Both the position numbers and the translations under genes were made by a program. Source: Microbispora rosea (GTDB lineage: Bacteria > Actinomycetota > Actinomycetes > Streptosporangiales > Streptosporangiaceae). From it: a stretch of DNA of 64,000 nucleotides. Numbering within the stretch: position 1 is the stretch's first letter; each line of letters begins with the position of its first letter. This document shows, in pieces, positions 44,486-54,209 of the stretch. The DNA lies in assembly GCF_900156315.1 (NCBI RefSeq), contig NZ_FTNI01000010.1, forward strand, positions 98,680 through 162,679, written 5' to 3'. The notes under the pieces were generated by a model. It saw only the letters and a list, made by a program, of their open reading frames with translations. It was not told where the DNA came from and did no database searches.

Positions 44486-45295
44486 GTGGCGCGCATTCCA
44501 GGAGAAGGGCTGGCCAAGGGCCTGGCCGTGACGATGCGGCACATGCTGCACAAGTCGGAGACGCAGCAGTACCCGGAGGTCCATCCCGACCTGCCCGCCC
44601 GAAGCCGGGGCGTCATCGCCCTGGTCGAGGAGAACTGCACCGTCTGCATGCTCTGCGCCCGCGAGTGCCCGGACTGGTGCATCTACATCGACTCCCACAA
44701 GGAGACCCTGCCGGCGCCCGAGGGCGGCCGTCCGCGCGCCCGCAACGTGCTGGACCGCTTCGCGATCGACTTCTCGCTGTGCATGTACTGCGGCATCTGC
44801 ATCGAGGTGTGCCCCTTCGACGCGCTGTTCTGGTCGCCCGAGTTCGAGTACGCCGAATACGACATCCGCGATCTCCTGCACGAGAAGGACAGGCTGGGCG
44901 AGTGGGCGGCCACGGTGCCGCCGCCACCGGCCCATGAGGTGGGCGCCGAGCCGCCGAAGGAACTGTCGGCCGGGTCCCGCCCGGCGCCGGCCCGGCGTAC
45001 GGCGCCGCCCGCACCGGTGAAGGGACCGGCCGCGGGCGCGCCGGCGGCGCAGGAGAGCGCACAGGACACCGCCGCACAAGACACCGTGCAGGAGGCCGTG
45101 GGCAAGGCGACACAGGACACGGCGCGGGGACCGGCCGGACCGGCGGCGGAACCCGCGAAGGGCGCGGAGAGCCGCCCGCGCCGTGAGCCGCCGAGAGCGA
45201 TGCGCGACATCCGCTCCATCCGGCCGCCGGGCTCGCTGCCCAAGAACGCCGGGTCGTCGCAGCAGAAGAAGGACGGGCCCGAGGGGGAGCGATGA
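44486..45295 (+). CDS. nuoI: NADH-quinone oxidoreductase subunit I with extended tail
   Basis: A 269-residue ferredoxin-like subunit. Two 4Fe-4S motifs are complete: [14 protein letters not shown] and [16 protein letters not shown] (N6a/N6b). The core ends near residue 150; the last 120 residues are Ala/Pro/Glu-rich with repeated AQDT-like segments, longer than usual. GTG 44486 gives the family-like start [16 protein letters not shown] 44438 would add 16 residues. Its ATGA overlap with nuoJ couples them. With no nuoH upstream on its strand it needs its own promoter in the 153-bp gap. Confidence 0.9.
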   Translation: MARIPGEGLAKGLAVTMRHMLHKSETQQYPEVHPDLPARSRGVIALVEENCTVCMLCARECPDWCIYIDSHKETLPAPEGGRPRARNVLDRFAIDFSLCMYCGICIEVCPFDALFWSPEFEYAEYDIRDLLHEKDRLGEWAATVPPPPAHEVGAEPPKELSAGSRPAPARRTAPPAPVKGPAAGAPAAQESAQDTAAQDTVQEAVGKATQDTARGPAGPAAEPAKGAESRPRREPPRAMRDIRSIRPPGSLPKNAGSSQQKKDGPEGER

Positions 45296-45831
45296 CCTCC
45301 CAGGCGCCGGGGTTGTGGCCGCCCTCGGGGCCTGAGGTCGTCTTCCTGCTGCTCGGCGCCGTCGCCGTCGGCTCCGCCCTGCTGGTCGTCACGACCAGGC
45401 AACTCGTCCACGCCGCGCTGTGGCTGGTCGTCTGCTTCGGCGCGCTCGCGGGCGGCTACCTGGTGCTGACCGCCGAGTTCGTCGCCTGGGTGCAGGTGCT
45501 CATCTACGTGGGCGCGGTCGTGGTGCTGCTGCTGTTCGGGATCATGCTGACCCGTGCGCCCATCGGGCCCTCGGCCGGCCTCGACTCCGGCAACCGGTGG
45601 GCCGCCGCGCTGGTCGCCGTCGCGACCGCCGCCGTGCTCGTCACCGTGGTGGTCACCGGCTTCCGCTCGGCGTACGCGCCGCTCCGTCCCGGGCAGGGGG
45701 CGGCCGAACCCTTGGGAGCGAGCGTCTTCCGCACCTGGGTGCTGCCGTTCGAGGCGCTGTCGGTGCTCCTGCTCGCCGCGCTGATCGGCGCGATCGTCCT
45801 GTCCCGTACGGACATCAGGGGGCGGGAATGA
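45292..45831 (+). CDS. nuoJ: NADH-quinone oxidoreductase subunit J
   Basis: A 179-residue membrane subunit with five helices; [20 protein letters not shown] and [21 protein letters not shown] are the diagnostic segments, the latter being the pi-bulge helix 3 region. It overlaps nuoI by ATGA and is followed by a 61-bp gap with a perfect 14-bp hairpin before nuoK. Confidence 0.93.
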   Translation: MTSQAPGLWPPSGPEVVFLLLGAVAVGSALLVVTTRQLVHAALWLVVCFGALAGGYLVLTAEFVAWVQVLIYVGAVVVLLLFGIMLTRAPIGPSAGLDSGNRWAAALVAVATAAVLVTVVVTGFRSAYAPLRPGQGAAEPLGASVFRTWVLPFEALSVLLLAALIGAIVLSRTDIRGRE

Positions 45832-45839
45832 CCCGGTTA

Positions 45840-45879
45840 TCGGCCTGGTCGATCGCGCCGGCCTTATCGACCAGGCCGA
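45840..45879 (+). repeat. Perfect 14-bp inverted repeat between nuoJ and nuoK
   Basis: TCGGCCTGGTCGAT (45840-45853) and its exact reverse complement (45866-45879) flank a 12-base loop. No T-run follows, and nuoK is just downstream. It may be an mRNA processing or stability element within the operon. Confidence 0.6.
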
Positions 45880-45901
45880 CGGCTCGGAGGCGGTGAGCGA
45901 G

Positions 45902-46255
45902 GTGCACGTCGTCTACCCGGTGGTGGTCTCCGCCCTGCTGTTCTCCATCGGTGTGTACGGCGTGCTGGCCCGGCGCAACGCGATCCTCGTGCTGATGTCG
46001 GTCGAGCTGATGCTCAACGCGGTCAACCTCAACCTGGTGGCCTTCGACGTCTGGCTCGGGGACCGCCTGCACGGCGGCCAGGTGCTGACGCTGTTCGTCA
46101 TCGTGATCGCCGCGGCCGAGGTGGGTCTGGGGCTGGCGATCGTGCTGGCCGTCTTCCGCACGCGCCGGACCGTCGACGTCGACCGGTTGCGGGCGCTCGC
46201 CGAAGTCGTGCGCGCGCCCGGCTCGGGGCGTCCGGATGGGGAGGACGCCTCGTGA
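45902..46255 (+). CDS. nuoK: NADH-quinone oxidoreductase subunit K
   Basis: A 117-residue subunit with three helices. Both functional Glu residues are present: [12 protein letters not shown] and [15 protein letters not shown] 45902 is preferred because GGAGG lies 11 bases upstream, whereas GTG 45893 is too close to it. The stop overlaps the nuoL GTG (GTGA). The C-terminal tail is a little longer than the core requires. Confidence 0.92.
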   Translation: MHVVYPVVVSALLFSIGVYGVLARRNAILVLMSVELMLNAVNLNLVAFDVWLGDRLHGGQVLTLFVIVIAAAEVGLGLAIVLAVFRTRRTVDVDRLRALAEVVRAPGSGRPDGEDAS

Positions 46256-48153
46256 TCGTCGTGGTGGCTCTGATCGTCCTGCTGCCGTTCGCCGCCGCGG
46301 CGGCCGGGCTGCTCGCGACCCGCCTCGGCACCCGGAACCTGGGCGCTCGCAGCGAACCGACGGCGTACCGGCGGGCGGCGTGGTTCGCGATCGTCCCGGC
46401 CGCGGTGTCGGCGGCGCTCACGGTGTGGCTCGCCGCCGCCCTCGCAGGTGGAGCGGGTGCGTCGGAAGGGCGCTTCTGGTCGGAGCTGCTCCCCGGCCGG
46501 GTCGAGGGCACGCTGACGGTGGTCGAGACCGGTTCTGTGCCGATCTCCCTGACTCTGCGGGCCGACGGATTGTCAGTGCTCGCGGGCATCCTGGTCGTCG
46601 TGGTCGCGCTGGCGGTGCAGGTCTACTCGGTCGGGTACATGCGGGACGAACCCCGCTACCCGTCCTACAGCGCGTTCGTCAGCCTGTTCACCAGCGCCAT
46701 GCTGCTGGTGGTCTACGCGGGGGACCTGATCGTCCTCTACGTCGGCTGGGAGATCATGGGCCTGTGCTCCTACCTGCTCATCGGGCACTGGTGGGAGGAC
46801 CGGGCCAACTCCCGGGCGGCGGTGAAGGCGTTCCTGGTCACCCGGCTCGGCGACGTCGGCTTCCTGTTCGGGATCTTCGTCCTCGGCTCGGCGGCGGGCG
46901 GCTTCCGGATCGACGACGTGCTGCGCGCCGACATCCCCCGGGGCACTCTGGTCGTCGCGACGCTGCTGCTGCTCGCCGGGGTCGCGGGCAAGAGCGCGCA
47001 GGTGCCGCTGCAGACCTGGCTGCCCGACGCGATGGCCGGCCCCACCCCGATCAGCGCGCTCATCCACGCGGCCACGATGGTGGCGGCCGGGATCTTCGTC
47101 GTCGCCCGGCTCTATCCCGCCTTCCTCGCGGCGCCGCCCACGCTCGACGTGCTGGGCGTGGTCGCCGCCGTCGGCATGCTGGGCGCGGCCCTCGCCGCGC
47201 TCGCGCAGGACGACCTCAAGCGCGTGCTGGCCTACTCGACGATCAGCCAGCTCGCCTACATGGCCGCGGCGCTGGCCGCCGGGTCCGACCGGGCGGCGAT
47301 GTTCCACCTGGTGTCGCACGGCGCGTTCAAGGCCCTGCTGTTCCTCTGCGCGGGCCTGGTGATCCACCACGTCGGGTCGAACCTGATCAGCCACATGGGC
47401 GGGCTGCGCCGGGCTCTTCCCGTGACGTTCTGGACGATGACCATCGGTTTCGCCGCGCTCGCCGGGCTGCCGCCCGCGAGCGGGTTCTTCAGCAAGGACG
47501 CGGTGATCTCGGCCGTCGAGCACGGGACGGGACCGGCCCAGCCGTTCGTGTACGCGTCGGCGCTGCTGACGGTGGGGGTGACCGGGGCGTACGCCGCCCG
47601 GGCCTGGCTGCGCACGTTCTTCGGTCCCGCCCGGATCGAGCCGCTCGCGGAGCCGCCGCCCGGCGTCGCCCACGTCTTCGACGGCCGGGAGGCGCCCTCG
47701 TCGATGCTGTGGCCGGCCGGTGTGCTGGCCGTGCCCGCCCTGCTGCTCGGCCTCGCGGGATCGGCGGCCGGCGTGGAGGTCGAGTGGGGGCCGGCGGCCG
47801 TCAGCCTCGCCGTCGCGCTGCTCGGCGCCGGGATCGTGTACGCCCTGTGGCGGGCCGCGCCCGAGCAGGATCCCGCCCGGCTGCTCGGGCCGTTCCGGGT
47901 GCCGTGCGAGCGGGCCTTCTACGTGGACGCCGCGTACGCGGCGCTGATCGCCCGGCCCATCCTGCGCCTGGCCAGGGGGGTGGCCCGCACGGACGCGCGG
48001 GTGGTGGACGGCGCGGTCCGCGGGTCCGGCCGGGCGACGCTCGGCCTTTCCGGCCTGGTGCGGCTCGCCCAGAACGGCAACGCGCAGCTCTACGTCACCG
48101 GCCTGCTGGCCGGGCTCGTGCTGATCGCGGTAGCGGCGGTGGTGCTGACATGA
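46252..48153 (+). CDS. nuoL: NADH-quinone oxidoreductase subunit L
   Basis: A 633-residue antiporter-like proton-pumping subunit. Proton-path residues are kept: the Glu in [18 protein letters not shown], the Lys in [17 protein letters not shown], and FFSKDAVI; a C-terminal extension ends in a final membrane helix. GTG 46252 overlaps nuoK. So the membrane arm appears pumping-competent. 58 bases separate it from nuoM. Confidence 0.93.
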   Translation: MIVVVALIVLLPFAAAAAGLLATRLGTRNLGARSEPTAYRRAAWFAIVPAAVSAALTVWLAAALAGGAGASEGRFWSELLPGRVEGTLTVVETGSVPISLTLRADGLSVLAGILVVVVALAVQVYSVGYMRDEPRYPSYSAFVSLFTSAMLLVVYAGDLIVLYVGWEIMGLCSYLLIGHWWEDRANSRAAVKAFLVTRLGDVGFLFGIFVLGSAAGGFRIDDVLRADIPRGTLVVATLLLLAGVAGKSAQVPLQTWLPDAMAGPTPISALIHAATMVAAGIFVVARLYPAFLAAPPTLDVLGVVAAVGMLGAALAALAQDDLKRVLAYSTISQLAYMAAALAAGSDRAAMFHLVSHGAFKALLFLCAGLVIHHVGSNLISHMGGLRRALPVTFWTMTIGFAALAGLPPASGFFSKDAVISAVEHGTGPAQPFVYASALLTVGVTGAYAARAWLRTFFGPARIEPLAEPPPGVAHVFDGREAPSSMLWPAGVLAVPALLLGLAGSAAGVEVEWGPAAVSLAVALLGAGIVYALWRAAPEQDPARLLGPFRVPCERAFYVDAAYAALIARPILRLARGVARTDARVVDGAVRGSGRATLGLSGLVRLAQNGNAQLYVTGLLAGLVLIAVAAVVLT

Positions 48154-48211
48154 CGCGGCGGGTTCGGAACGGTGGCGCGCGGCCTCTCGCGGTGGTCGCG
48201 GTGGTGACGAC

Positions 48212-49984
48212 GTGAGCTGGTTGCCGATCGCACTCGTGGCCGTCCCGCTGCTGGGAGCCGTCGCCGCCTTCGTCCCGGCCGTACGGGACAGTGCGGTGGC
48301 CTGGGGGATCGCCGTCTCGGCGGCGGTGCTGGTCCTCGCGGTCGCGCTCGCCGCGGTCTTCGATTACGCCCGCCCCGCCGAGATGCAGTTGCAGACCGAC
48401 TGGCCGTGGATCCCCGGCCTCGGCCTGCGGTTCCACCTGGGTGTGGACGGCGTCTCGCTGCCGCTCGTCGTGCTGACCGCGCTGCTCGTGTTCCTGTGCT
48501 TCGTCCACCTCGCGGGGCACCCGCCCGCGGGCGGCCGGGTGAGTGGGCTGGTCGTCACGCTGCTCGTGCTCGAAGTCGGCATGCTCGGCACGTTCCTCGC
48601 CCTCGACCTGCTGCTGTTCTTCGTGTTCTTCGAGGTCGTGCTGGTCCCGATGTATTTCGTGATCGCCCTGTGGGGCGGTGCGGGCAGGCGATCGGCGGCC
48701 GTGAAGTTCATCCTCTACACGCTGCTCGGCTCCGCGGTCCTGCTCATCGGCCTGCTCGTGGTCTGGACCCAGGCCGGCACGCTCGACATGGTCGCGCTGG
48801 CCGGGCACCACGGCGCGGGCATCGCCCGGTCGGCCCAGATCCTCGCGTTCCTCGCCATCGGTCTCGGGCTGGCGGTGAAGACGCCCATGTGGCCGCTGCA
48901 CACCTGGCTGCCCGACGCGCACACCGAGGCGCCGACCGTCGGCTCGGTCCTGCTCGCGGGCGTGCTGCTCAAGATGGGCTCCTACGGCTTCGCCAGGATC
49001 GCGATCCCGGTGCTCCCCGAGGGCGCGGCGGCCCTGGCCCCCTGGCTCGGCGCGTTCGCCGTGGCCGGCATCGCGTACGGCTCGCTCGCCTGCCTCGCCC
49101 AGCGCGATCTCAAACGGATGATCGCCTACTCTTCGGTCGGCCACATGGGCTTCGTGCTGCTCGGGTTCGCCTCGCTCACGCCGGTGGGCCTGAACGGCGC
49201 CCTGTTCGCCAATGTCGCCCACGGGCTGATCACCGGCCTGCTCTTCTTCCTCGCCGGAGCCGTCAAGGAGCGGTACGGCACGGCCGACATGGTCCGGCTG
49301 GGCGGTGGGATGCTGCGCCGCCTGCCGTACGTCGGGTCGCTGCTGACCTTCGCCTGCGTCGCCTCGCTGGGCCTGCCCGGCCTCGCCGGGTTCTGGGGGG
49401 AGATGCTCACGCTGCTCGGCGCGTTCCGCCCGGCCGCGGGGCTCTCCCGGCCGCTGTTCCTCGTGTTCATGGCCGTCGGAGGGCTCGGCATGGTGCTCAC
49501 CGCGGCCTACTTCCTGGTCATGCTCTCGCGGGTGACGCACGGCCGGGCGGTCGAGACCGTCGCGCCCGCTGCGCCTCTCGAACCCGCTGCGCCTCTCGCG
49601 CCGGCGCAGCCGGATGAGCCGCCGGGACCGCCGCTCGCCACCGCCGAAGGCGTACGCGAGGTGCTGAGCGAGCTGGGGGAGGGCGCGGAGCCGGTCGAGC
49701 CGGTCGCGACCGAAGCCGCGGTGGCCGCTCTGGGGGCCGAGGCTGTGGCGGACGCTGGAGAGGCCGGTGCGAGGGGCGCCGCCCGGGCGCTCGGGGTGGG
49801 TTCCACCGACGCGGCGGAGGCGGCCCAGAGGCGGCGGCCCTTCCGGGACGCCACGGTCTACGAGCTGGCGGCGTGGCTCCCGCTGGTGGCGCTGATCGTG
49901 CTGTTCGGCCTGTGGCCGAAGGCCTTGTTTGCCGTCACCACGCCCGCCGTGCAGTCGCTCCTCGGATCGGGGATGGCGCCATGA
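48212..49984 (+). CDS. nuoM: NADH-quinone oxidoreductase subunit M with a large insertion
   Basis: 590 residues against roughly 500 for most NuoM. The antiporter core is intact (FFVFFEVVLVPMYFVI, AVKTPMWPLHTWLPDAHTEAPT, YSSVGHMGFVLLG). Between the last two helices, about residues 445-545, lies an Ala/Pro/Glu-rich segment without predicted fold, including a short DNA duplication (CCCGCTGCGCCTCTCG twice near 49565-49595). The last helix (WLPLVALIVLFGLWPKALF) follows. GTG 48212 is the start; ATGA overlaps nuoN. Confidence 0.92.
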   Translation: MSWLPIALVAVPLLGAVAAFVPAVRDSAVAWGIAVSAAVLVLAVALAAVFDYARPAEMQLQTDWPWIPGLGLRFHLGVDGVSLPLVVLTALLVFLCFVHLAGHPPAGGRVSGLVVTLLVLEVGMLGTFLALDLLLFFVFFEVVLVPMYFVIALWGGAGRRSAAVKFILYTLLGSAVLLIGLLVVWTQAGTLDMVALAGHHGAGIARSAQILAFLAIGLGLAVKTPMWPLHTWLPDAHTEAPTVGSVLLAGVLLKMGSYGFARIAIPVLPEGAAALAPWLGAFAVAGIAYGSLACLAQRDLKRMIAYSSVGHMGFVLLGFASLTPVGLNGALFANVAHGLITGLLFFLAGAVKERYGTADMVRLGGGMLRRLPYVGSLLTFACVASLGLPGLAGFWGEMLTLLGAFRPAAGLSRPLFLVFMAVGGLGMVLTAAYFLVMLSRVTHGRAVETVAPAAPLEPAAPLAPAQPDEPPGPPLATAEGVREVLSELGEGAEPVEPVATEAAVAALGAEAVADAGEAGARGAARALGVGSTDAAEAAQRRRPFRDATVYELAAWLPLVALIVLFGLWPKALFAVTTPAVQSLLGSGMAP

Positions 49985-51540
49985 CGGGCGGTGGCGTGAT
50001 CCAGTCGATCGACTACGCCGCCGTGGCGGCGCCGCTGGTCCTCGCGCTGGTGGCCGGGCTCGTGCTGCTGCTCGACGCGTTCCTGCCCGCCCGCCCCGGC
50101 GGGGCGCGGGTGCTCGGTCTCGTCACACTCGGCGGCATGGTCGCCGCCCTGGCGGTCGTGGCCGTCCAGGCCGCGGGCGGCGGCACCCGGCGCACGTTCT
50201 GCGTCCCCGCCTCGCTCGGCGGGGCGTCCGCCACGATCAGGGCCGCCCCGGCGTCGTGCTCGTTCGTCGCGGACCGCTTCTCCCTGGTGATCGCGGCGGT
50301 CGTGCTGGCCGCCGGGGTGGTCGTCGTACTGCTGTCGATGACGGAGATCGCCACGGGACGCGACGGCGGGCCCGCGGAGCGCGGCAGGATCCCGGCGGGG
50401 GAGTGGTATTTCCTGCTGCTGGCCACGCTGACCGGGGCGGTGCTGCTGCCGGCCTCCCGCGATCTCATCATGCTGGTCGTGTCGCTGGAGCTGGTCTCGC
50501 TGCCGGTCTTCGCGCTGACCGCGCTCCGACGCCATGACGGCCGCGCCGCCGAGGCGGCCCTCAAGCTCTTCCTGGTCTCGGTGGTCTCCACCGCGGTCAC
50601 GCTGTTCGGCGTCTCGCTGCTCTACGGGGTGACCGGCTCGGTCCACCTCGACCGGATCGACGCCGCGCTGCGGACGGCGGGAGACATGACCGGGGGCACC
50701 GGGGACATGGCCCGGGTCACGGTGGTGGCGATCGTGCTGGTGGCGGCGGGCTTCGCGTTCAAGATCGCCGCGGTGCCGTTCCACTTCTGGGCGGGAGACG
50801 TCTACCGGGGCGCCCCGGTCCCGGTCGCGGCGCTGCTGTCGGTGGTGTCCAAGGCGTCGGGCTTCGCCGGGCTGATCCTGCTGCTGACGTACGCGCTGCC
50901 GGGGAAGGCGGCGCTGTGGACGCCGGGAGTGGCGGTCGTCGCCGCACTGACGATGACGGCGGGCAACGTCCTCGCGATGCGGCAGCGCGGGGCCGTCCGG
51001 CTGCTGGCCTGGTCGTCGGTGGCGCAGTCGGGCTACATCCTCGCGCCGCTGGCCGTGTACGCCGTCGCCCCCCGCGCGGCCGTCGGCGCGTCGGTCGCCT
51101 ATCTCGTCTTCTACGCCGCGATGAACCTGATCGCCTTCGCGGTGGTCCTGCTGGTGGCGCGGCTGCCCGGAGGCCAGGACCTGGAGGCGTATCGGGGGCT
51201 GGCGCTGCGGAGCCCGGCCGCCGGGCTGTCCCTCGCCTTCGCCCTCGTCTGCCTGGCCGGGCTGCCGCCCGGGCTCGCCGGTCTGTTCGCGAAGATCGTC
51301 GTTTTCCGGGCCGTCGTGGACGGCGGGCTCGGCTGGCTGGCACTGGTCATGGCGGCCAACACGGTGGCCGGGCTCTACTACTACATCGCCTGGACCGCCC
51401 GGCTGTTCGCGCCGCCCGCGGCGGGCGAGAGCCGTACGGTCCCGACGAGGGCGGCGGCGGGGGCCGCCGTCGCCGTCACGGTCGCCGTCACCGTGGTCTT
51501 CTCCGTCGCCCCGCAGGTGGTGCTGTCCGTCTCAGGGTGA
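49981..51540 (+). CDS. nuoN: NADH-quinone oxidoreductase subunit N
   Basis: A 519-residue antiporter-like subunit with about 14 helices. SLELVSLPVFALTALRR carries the Glu, KIAAVPFHFWAGDVYRGAP the Lys and channel loop, and FAKIVVFRAVV the late Lys. ATG 49981 overlaps nuoM. It closes the cluster, so ten subunits are present and NuoD-G are absent. Confidence 0.93.
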   Translation: MTGGGVIQSIDYAAVAAPLVLALVAGLVLLLDAFLPARPGGARVLGLVTLGGMVAALAVVAVQAAGGGTRRTFCVPASLGGASATIRAAPASCSFVADRFSLVIAAVVLAAGVVVVLLSMTEIATGRDGGPAERGRIPAGEWYFLLLATLTGAVLLPASRDLIMLVVSLELVSLPVFALTALRRHDGRAAEAALKLFLVSVVSTAVTLFGVSLLYGVTGSVHLDRIDAALRTAGDMTGGTGDMARVTVVAIVLVAAGFAFKIAAVPFHFWAGDVYRGAPVPVAALLSVVSKASGFAGLILLLTYALPGKAALWTPGVAVVAALTMTAGNVLAMRQRGAVRLLAWSSVAQSGYILAPLAVYAVAPRAAVGASVAYLVFYAAMNLIAFAVVLLVARLPGGQDLEAYRGLALRSPAAGLSLAFALVCLAGLPPGLAGLFAKIVVFRAVVDGGLGWLALVMAANTVAGLYYYIAWTARLFAPPAAGESRTVPTRAAAGAAVAVTVAVTVVFSVAPQVVLSVSG

Positions 51541-51585
51541 GGCGCGTGACGGGGAACGTTCGTCCAGGCCGTGCGCGTTGGTAGG

Positions 51586-51678
51586 GCTGGACGCATCGAG
51601 TCGGACACAGCGGGCTGAAACACCGGGTTGAAACACCGGGTTGAGACACCCAGCCGAGACGCCGAGCTCGACGCACCG
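51586..51678 (+). repeat. Degenerate 13-bp tandem repeats ahead of htpX
   Basis: About seven units with the consensus G(C/T)TGAAACACCGG fill the 93 bases just before the htpX ribosome site; units at 51614 and 51627 differ by one base, outer ones by three to five. It lies in the untranslated leader. Confidence 0.6.
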
Positions 51679-51695
51679 AACCGGGAGGAGGAGGC

Positions 51696-52544
51696 GTGCA
51701 GCACAACCGCCTGCGCACCGCGGTCCTGCTGGGAGCGCTGTCCGCGTCGCTCCTGGTCGCCGGGGCCTGGCTGGGAGGCGGCATGGGCGCCCGGATCGCG
51801 GTCGTGGCCGCCCTCGCGGTCAGCGGCGTCGCCTACTTCTGCGCCGACAGGATCGCGCTGTCGGCCATGCGGGCCCGGCCCGTGGCGGAGGTGGAACAGC
51901 CCGTCCTCTACCGCGTCGTCCGCGAGCTGTGCACCGAGGCCCGCGCGCCGATGCCCCGCCTGTACGTGTCCCCGACGATGCAGCCCAACGCGTTCGCGAC
52001 CGGGCGCAACCCGCGCAAGGGGGTGGTGTGCGTCACGCACGGCCTCCTCGGGCTGCTGGACGAGCGTGAGCTCAAGGGCGTGCTCGGCCACGAGCTGTCG
52101 CACATCCACAATCGCGACATCCTGATCTCCTCGGTCGCGGGCGCGCTCGCGACGATGATCACGTATTTCGGATACGCCGGCCTGTTCTTCGGCTCGGACG
52201 ACGACGAGGGCCCGGGGTTCCTCGGCGCCATCCTCGTGATGATCCTCGGCCCGGTCGCGGCCACGATGATCCAGATGGCGATCGCGCGCTCGCGGGAGTT
52301 CGCGGCCGACGACGCGGGCGCACGGCTGACCGGCGACCCGCTGGCCCTCGCCTCCGCGCTGCGCAAGATCGAGATGGAGGTCCGCAGGCTGCCGCTCCCG
52401 GAGAACGGCAGGCTCGCCTCCGCCGGCCACATGATGATCGTCAATCCGTTCCGGGGCACCCGGATCGGCCGGCTGTTCGCCACCCACCCGCCGGTCGCCG
52501 CGCGGATCGCACGTCTGGAGCGGATGGCCGGCTACCGCCGGTGA
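51696..52544 (+). CDS. htpX: M48 family zinc metalloprotease, HtpX-like
   Basis: A 282-residue inner-membrane protease that degrades damaged membrane proteins. Two N-terminal helices, the active-site HELSH (about residue 130), later helices and the third metal ligand region SREFAADDAGARLTGDP. GTG 51696 is preceded by a strong GGGAGGAGGAGG. It follows nuoN with 155 bases that include the 13-bp repeats, so it may have its own promoter. Possibly it cares for the large membrane complex upstream. Confidence 0.91.
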   Translation: MQHNRLRTAVLLGALSASLLVAGAWLGGGMGARIAVVAALAVSGVAYFCADRIALSAMRARPVAEVEQPVLYRVVRELCTEARAPMPRLYVSPTMQPNAFATGRNPRKGVVCVTHGLLGLLDERELKGVLGHELSHIHNRDILISSVAGALATMITYFGYAGLFFGSDDDEGPGFLGAILVMILGPVAATMIQMAIARSREFAADDAGARLTGDPLALASALRKIEMEVRRLPLPENGRLASAGHMMIVNPFRGTRIGRLFATHPPVAARIARLERMAGYRR

Positions 52545-52568
52545 CGCGAGCGCGCCCATCCGGCCCGG

Positions 52569-52621
52569 CCCCCTTTGCCGACATACGCCGTCGACGTACC
52601 GACGTTGTTCGGCGAAGGGGG
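52569..52621. terminator. Bidirectional terminator between htpX and ABC operon
   Basis: CCCCCTTTGCCGA (52569-52581) pairs with TCGGCGAAGGGGG (52609-52621) with one G-U pair; the 27-base loop contains a second hairpin, CGTCG / CGACG (52589-52604). It sits between convergent stops. Confidence 0.7.
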
Positions 52622-52632
52622 CGCTCCGGGCG

Positions 52633-53373
52633 TCAGACGCCGGGGTGCAGCACCCGGCTCAGGAACTCGCGGGTCCGCTCGTGCCGCGGGTCGGCGATGA
52701 CCTGCTGGGGCGGCCCGTCCTCGACGATGACACCGCCGTCCATGAACACCACACGGTCGGCGACCTCGCGGGCGAATCCCATCTCGTGGGTGACGACGAG
52801 CATGGTCATGCCGTCCTCCGCGAGCTTCCGCATGACCGACAGCACGTCGCCGACCAGCTCGGGGTCGAGGGCGGAGGTCGGCTCGTCGAACAGCATCAGC
52901 GAGGGGTTCATGGCGAGCGCGCGGGCGATCGCCACACGCTGCTGCTGGCCGCCGGACAGCTGGGGCGGGTAGGCGTCGATCTTCTCCAGCAGGCCGACCT
53001 TCTCCAGGTTCTCCCGGGCGACGCGGTCGCACTCGTCCTTGCGCCGCTTGAGCACCCGCTCCTGGGCGATCGTGACGTTGCGCCGCACGGTCAGGTGGGG
53101 GAACAGGTTGAACTGCTGGAACACCATGCCGACGTGCCGCCGGGCGGCGTCGATGTCGACGTCGGGGTCGGTCAGGTCGACGCCGTCCACGACCACCGTG
53201 CCGGAAGTCGGCTGCTCCAGCAGGTTCACGCAGCGCAGCAGCGTGGACTTGCCCGAGCCGGACGGCCCGATCACGCAGACGACCTGGCCGCTCTCGACCG
53301 TGAAGTCGATGCCGCGCAGCACTTCGAGCGTGCCGAACGACTTGTGCAGGTTCTTGATCTCGACGGTGCTCAT
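52633..53373 (-). CDS. Polar amino-acid ABC transporter, ATP-binding protein
   Basis: A 246-residue ATPase that powers import at the inner face of the membrane. Walker [11 protein letters not shown]-loop [11 protein letters not shown], signature LSGGQQQR, Walker [15 protein letters not shown] and the switch His (VVTHEMGFA) are all present. ATG 53373 overlaps the permease stop (ATGA). Closest to GlnQ/GluA-type ATPases. Last gene of the three-gene importer operon. Confidence 0.93.
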   Translation of the reverse strand: MSTVEIKNLHKSFGTLEVLRGIDFTVESGQVVCVIGPSGSGKSTLLRCVNLLEQPTSGTVVVDGVDLTDPDVDIDAARRHVGMVFQQFNLFPHLTVRRNVTIAQERVLKRRKDECDRVARENLEKVGLLEKIDAYPPQLSGGQQQRVAIARALAMNPSLMLFDEPTSALDPELVGDVLSVMRKLAEDGMTMLVVTHEMGFAREVADRVVFMDGGVIVEDGPPQQVIADPRHERTREFLSRVLHPGV

Positions 53374-54209
53374 CGGCCCGCTCCCTGACGCGCTTCCATC
53401 CGCCTCGCGACATACCCGAGGGGAATCGTGATCAGCAGGTACGTCAGACCGGTCGCGAGGATCGGTGTGGGGTTGGCGTACGTGGAGGACTGGTCGTTGC
53501 CGAACTTCGCCAGCTCCACCTGGGCGGCCGTGACGCCGAGGATCAGCACCAGCGAGGAGTCCTTCAGCAGCATGACGAGCTGGTTGGTGAGCGGCGGCAG
53601 CACGATCCGGATCGCCTGCGGGATGATGATCGAGATCATCGCCCGCATGTGCGGCATGCCGAGCGACCGCGCCGCCTCCATCTGCCCCTTCGGCACCGCC
53701 TGGATGCCCGCCCGGAAGTTCTCCGCCATGTACGCCGCCGAGACGACGCCGAGCCCCAGCGCGGCGCTGCCGTACACGCCGCCGGGGAGTTCGAAGCCGG
53801 GGAACGCCAGCGGGAGGCTGCCGATCATCAGGAAGATGAGCAGGATCGGCAGGCCACGGAAGATCTCGATGTAGGTCACCGACAGCCACCGGTAGGGCGC
53901 GACCGAGGACAGCCGCATCAGGGCCAGCACCAGGCCCAGGACGAAGCCGAGGGCGAAGCCCGACAGCGTGTAGATCACGGTGTTGCGCAGCGCCACCGTG
54001 AACAGGTCGGGCAGGCCCTTGCCGGCGACGTCGAGGTTGAGGAACGACTCGCCGATCGCCTTCCAGTCGGCCAGCGCGGCCAGGACGACGAGGATCACCA
54101 CCAGCACGGCGTACTGGACGGCCCGGCTGATGCGCTGCTTCTTGCGCGGGCTGAGCCCCTTGCGGGGCTCAGCTGGGGAGGGCGCCTGCTGCTCGCTCAC
54201 AGCACTCAT
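53370..54209 (-). CDS. Polar amino-acid ABC transporter, permease
   Basis: A 279-residue HisM-type permease with about five or six helices. The substrate-coupling loop ([24 protein letters not shown]) is the EAA motif that docks on the ATPase, and the [19 protein letters not shown] start is family-like. It overlaps the binding-protein gene and the ATPase gene by ATGA on both sides. The first 30 residues are a charged cytoplasmic extension. Confidence 0.92.
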   Translation of the reverse strand: MSAVSEQQAPSPAEPRKGLSPRKKQRISRAVQYAVLVVILVVLAALADWKAIGESFLNLDVAGKGLPDLFTVALRNTVIYTLSGFALGFVLGLVLALMRLSSVAPYRWLSVTYIEIFRGLPILLIFLMIGSLPLAFPGFELPGGVYGSAALGLGVVSAAYMAENFRAGIQAVPKGQMEAARSLGMPHMRAMISIIIPQAIRIVLPPLTNQLVMLLKDSSLVLILGVTAAQVELAKFGNDQSSTYANPTPILATGLTYLLITIPLGYVARRMEARQGAGR

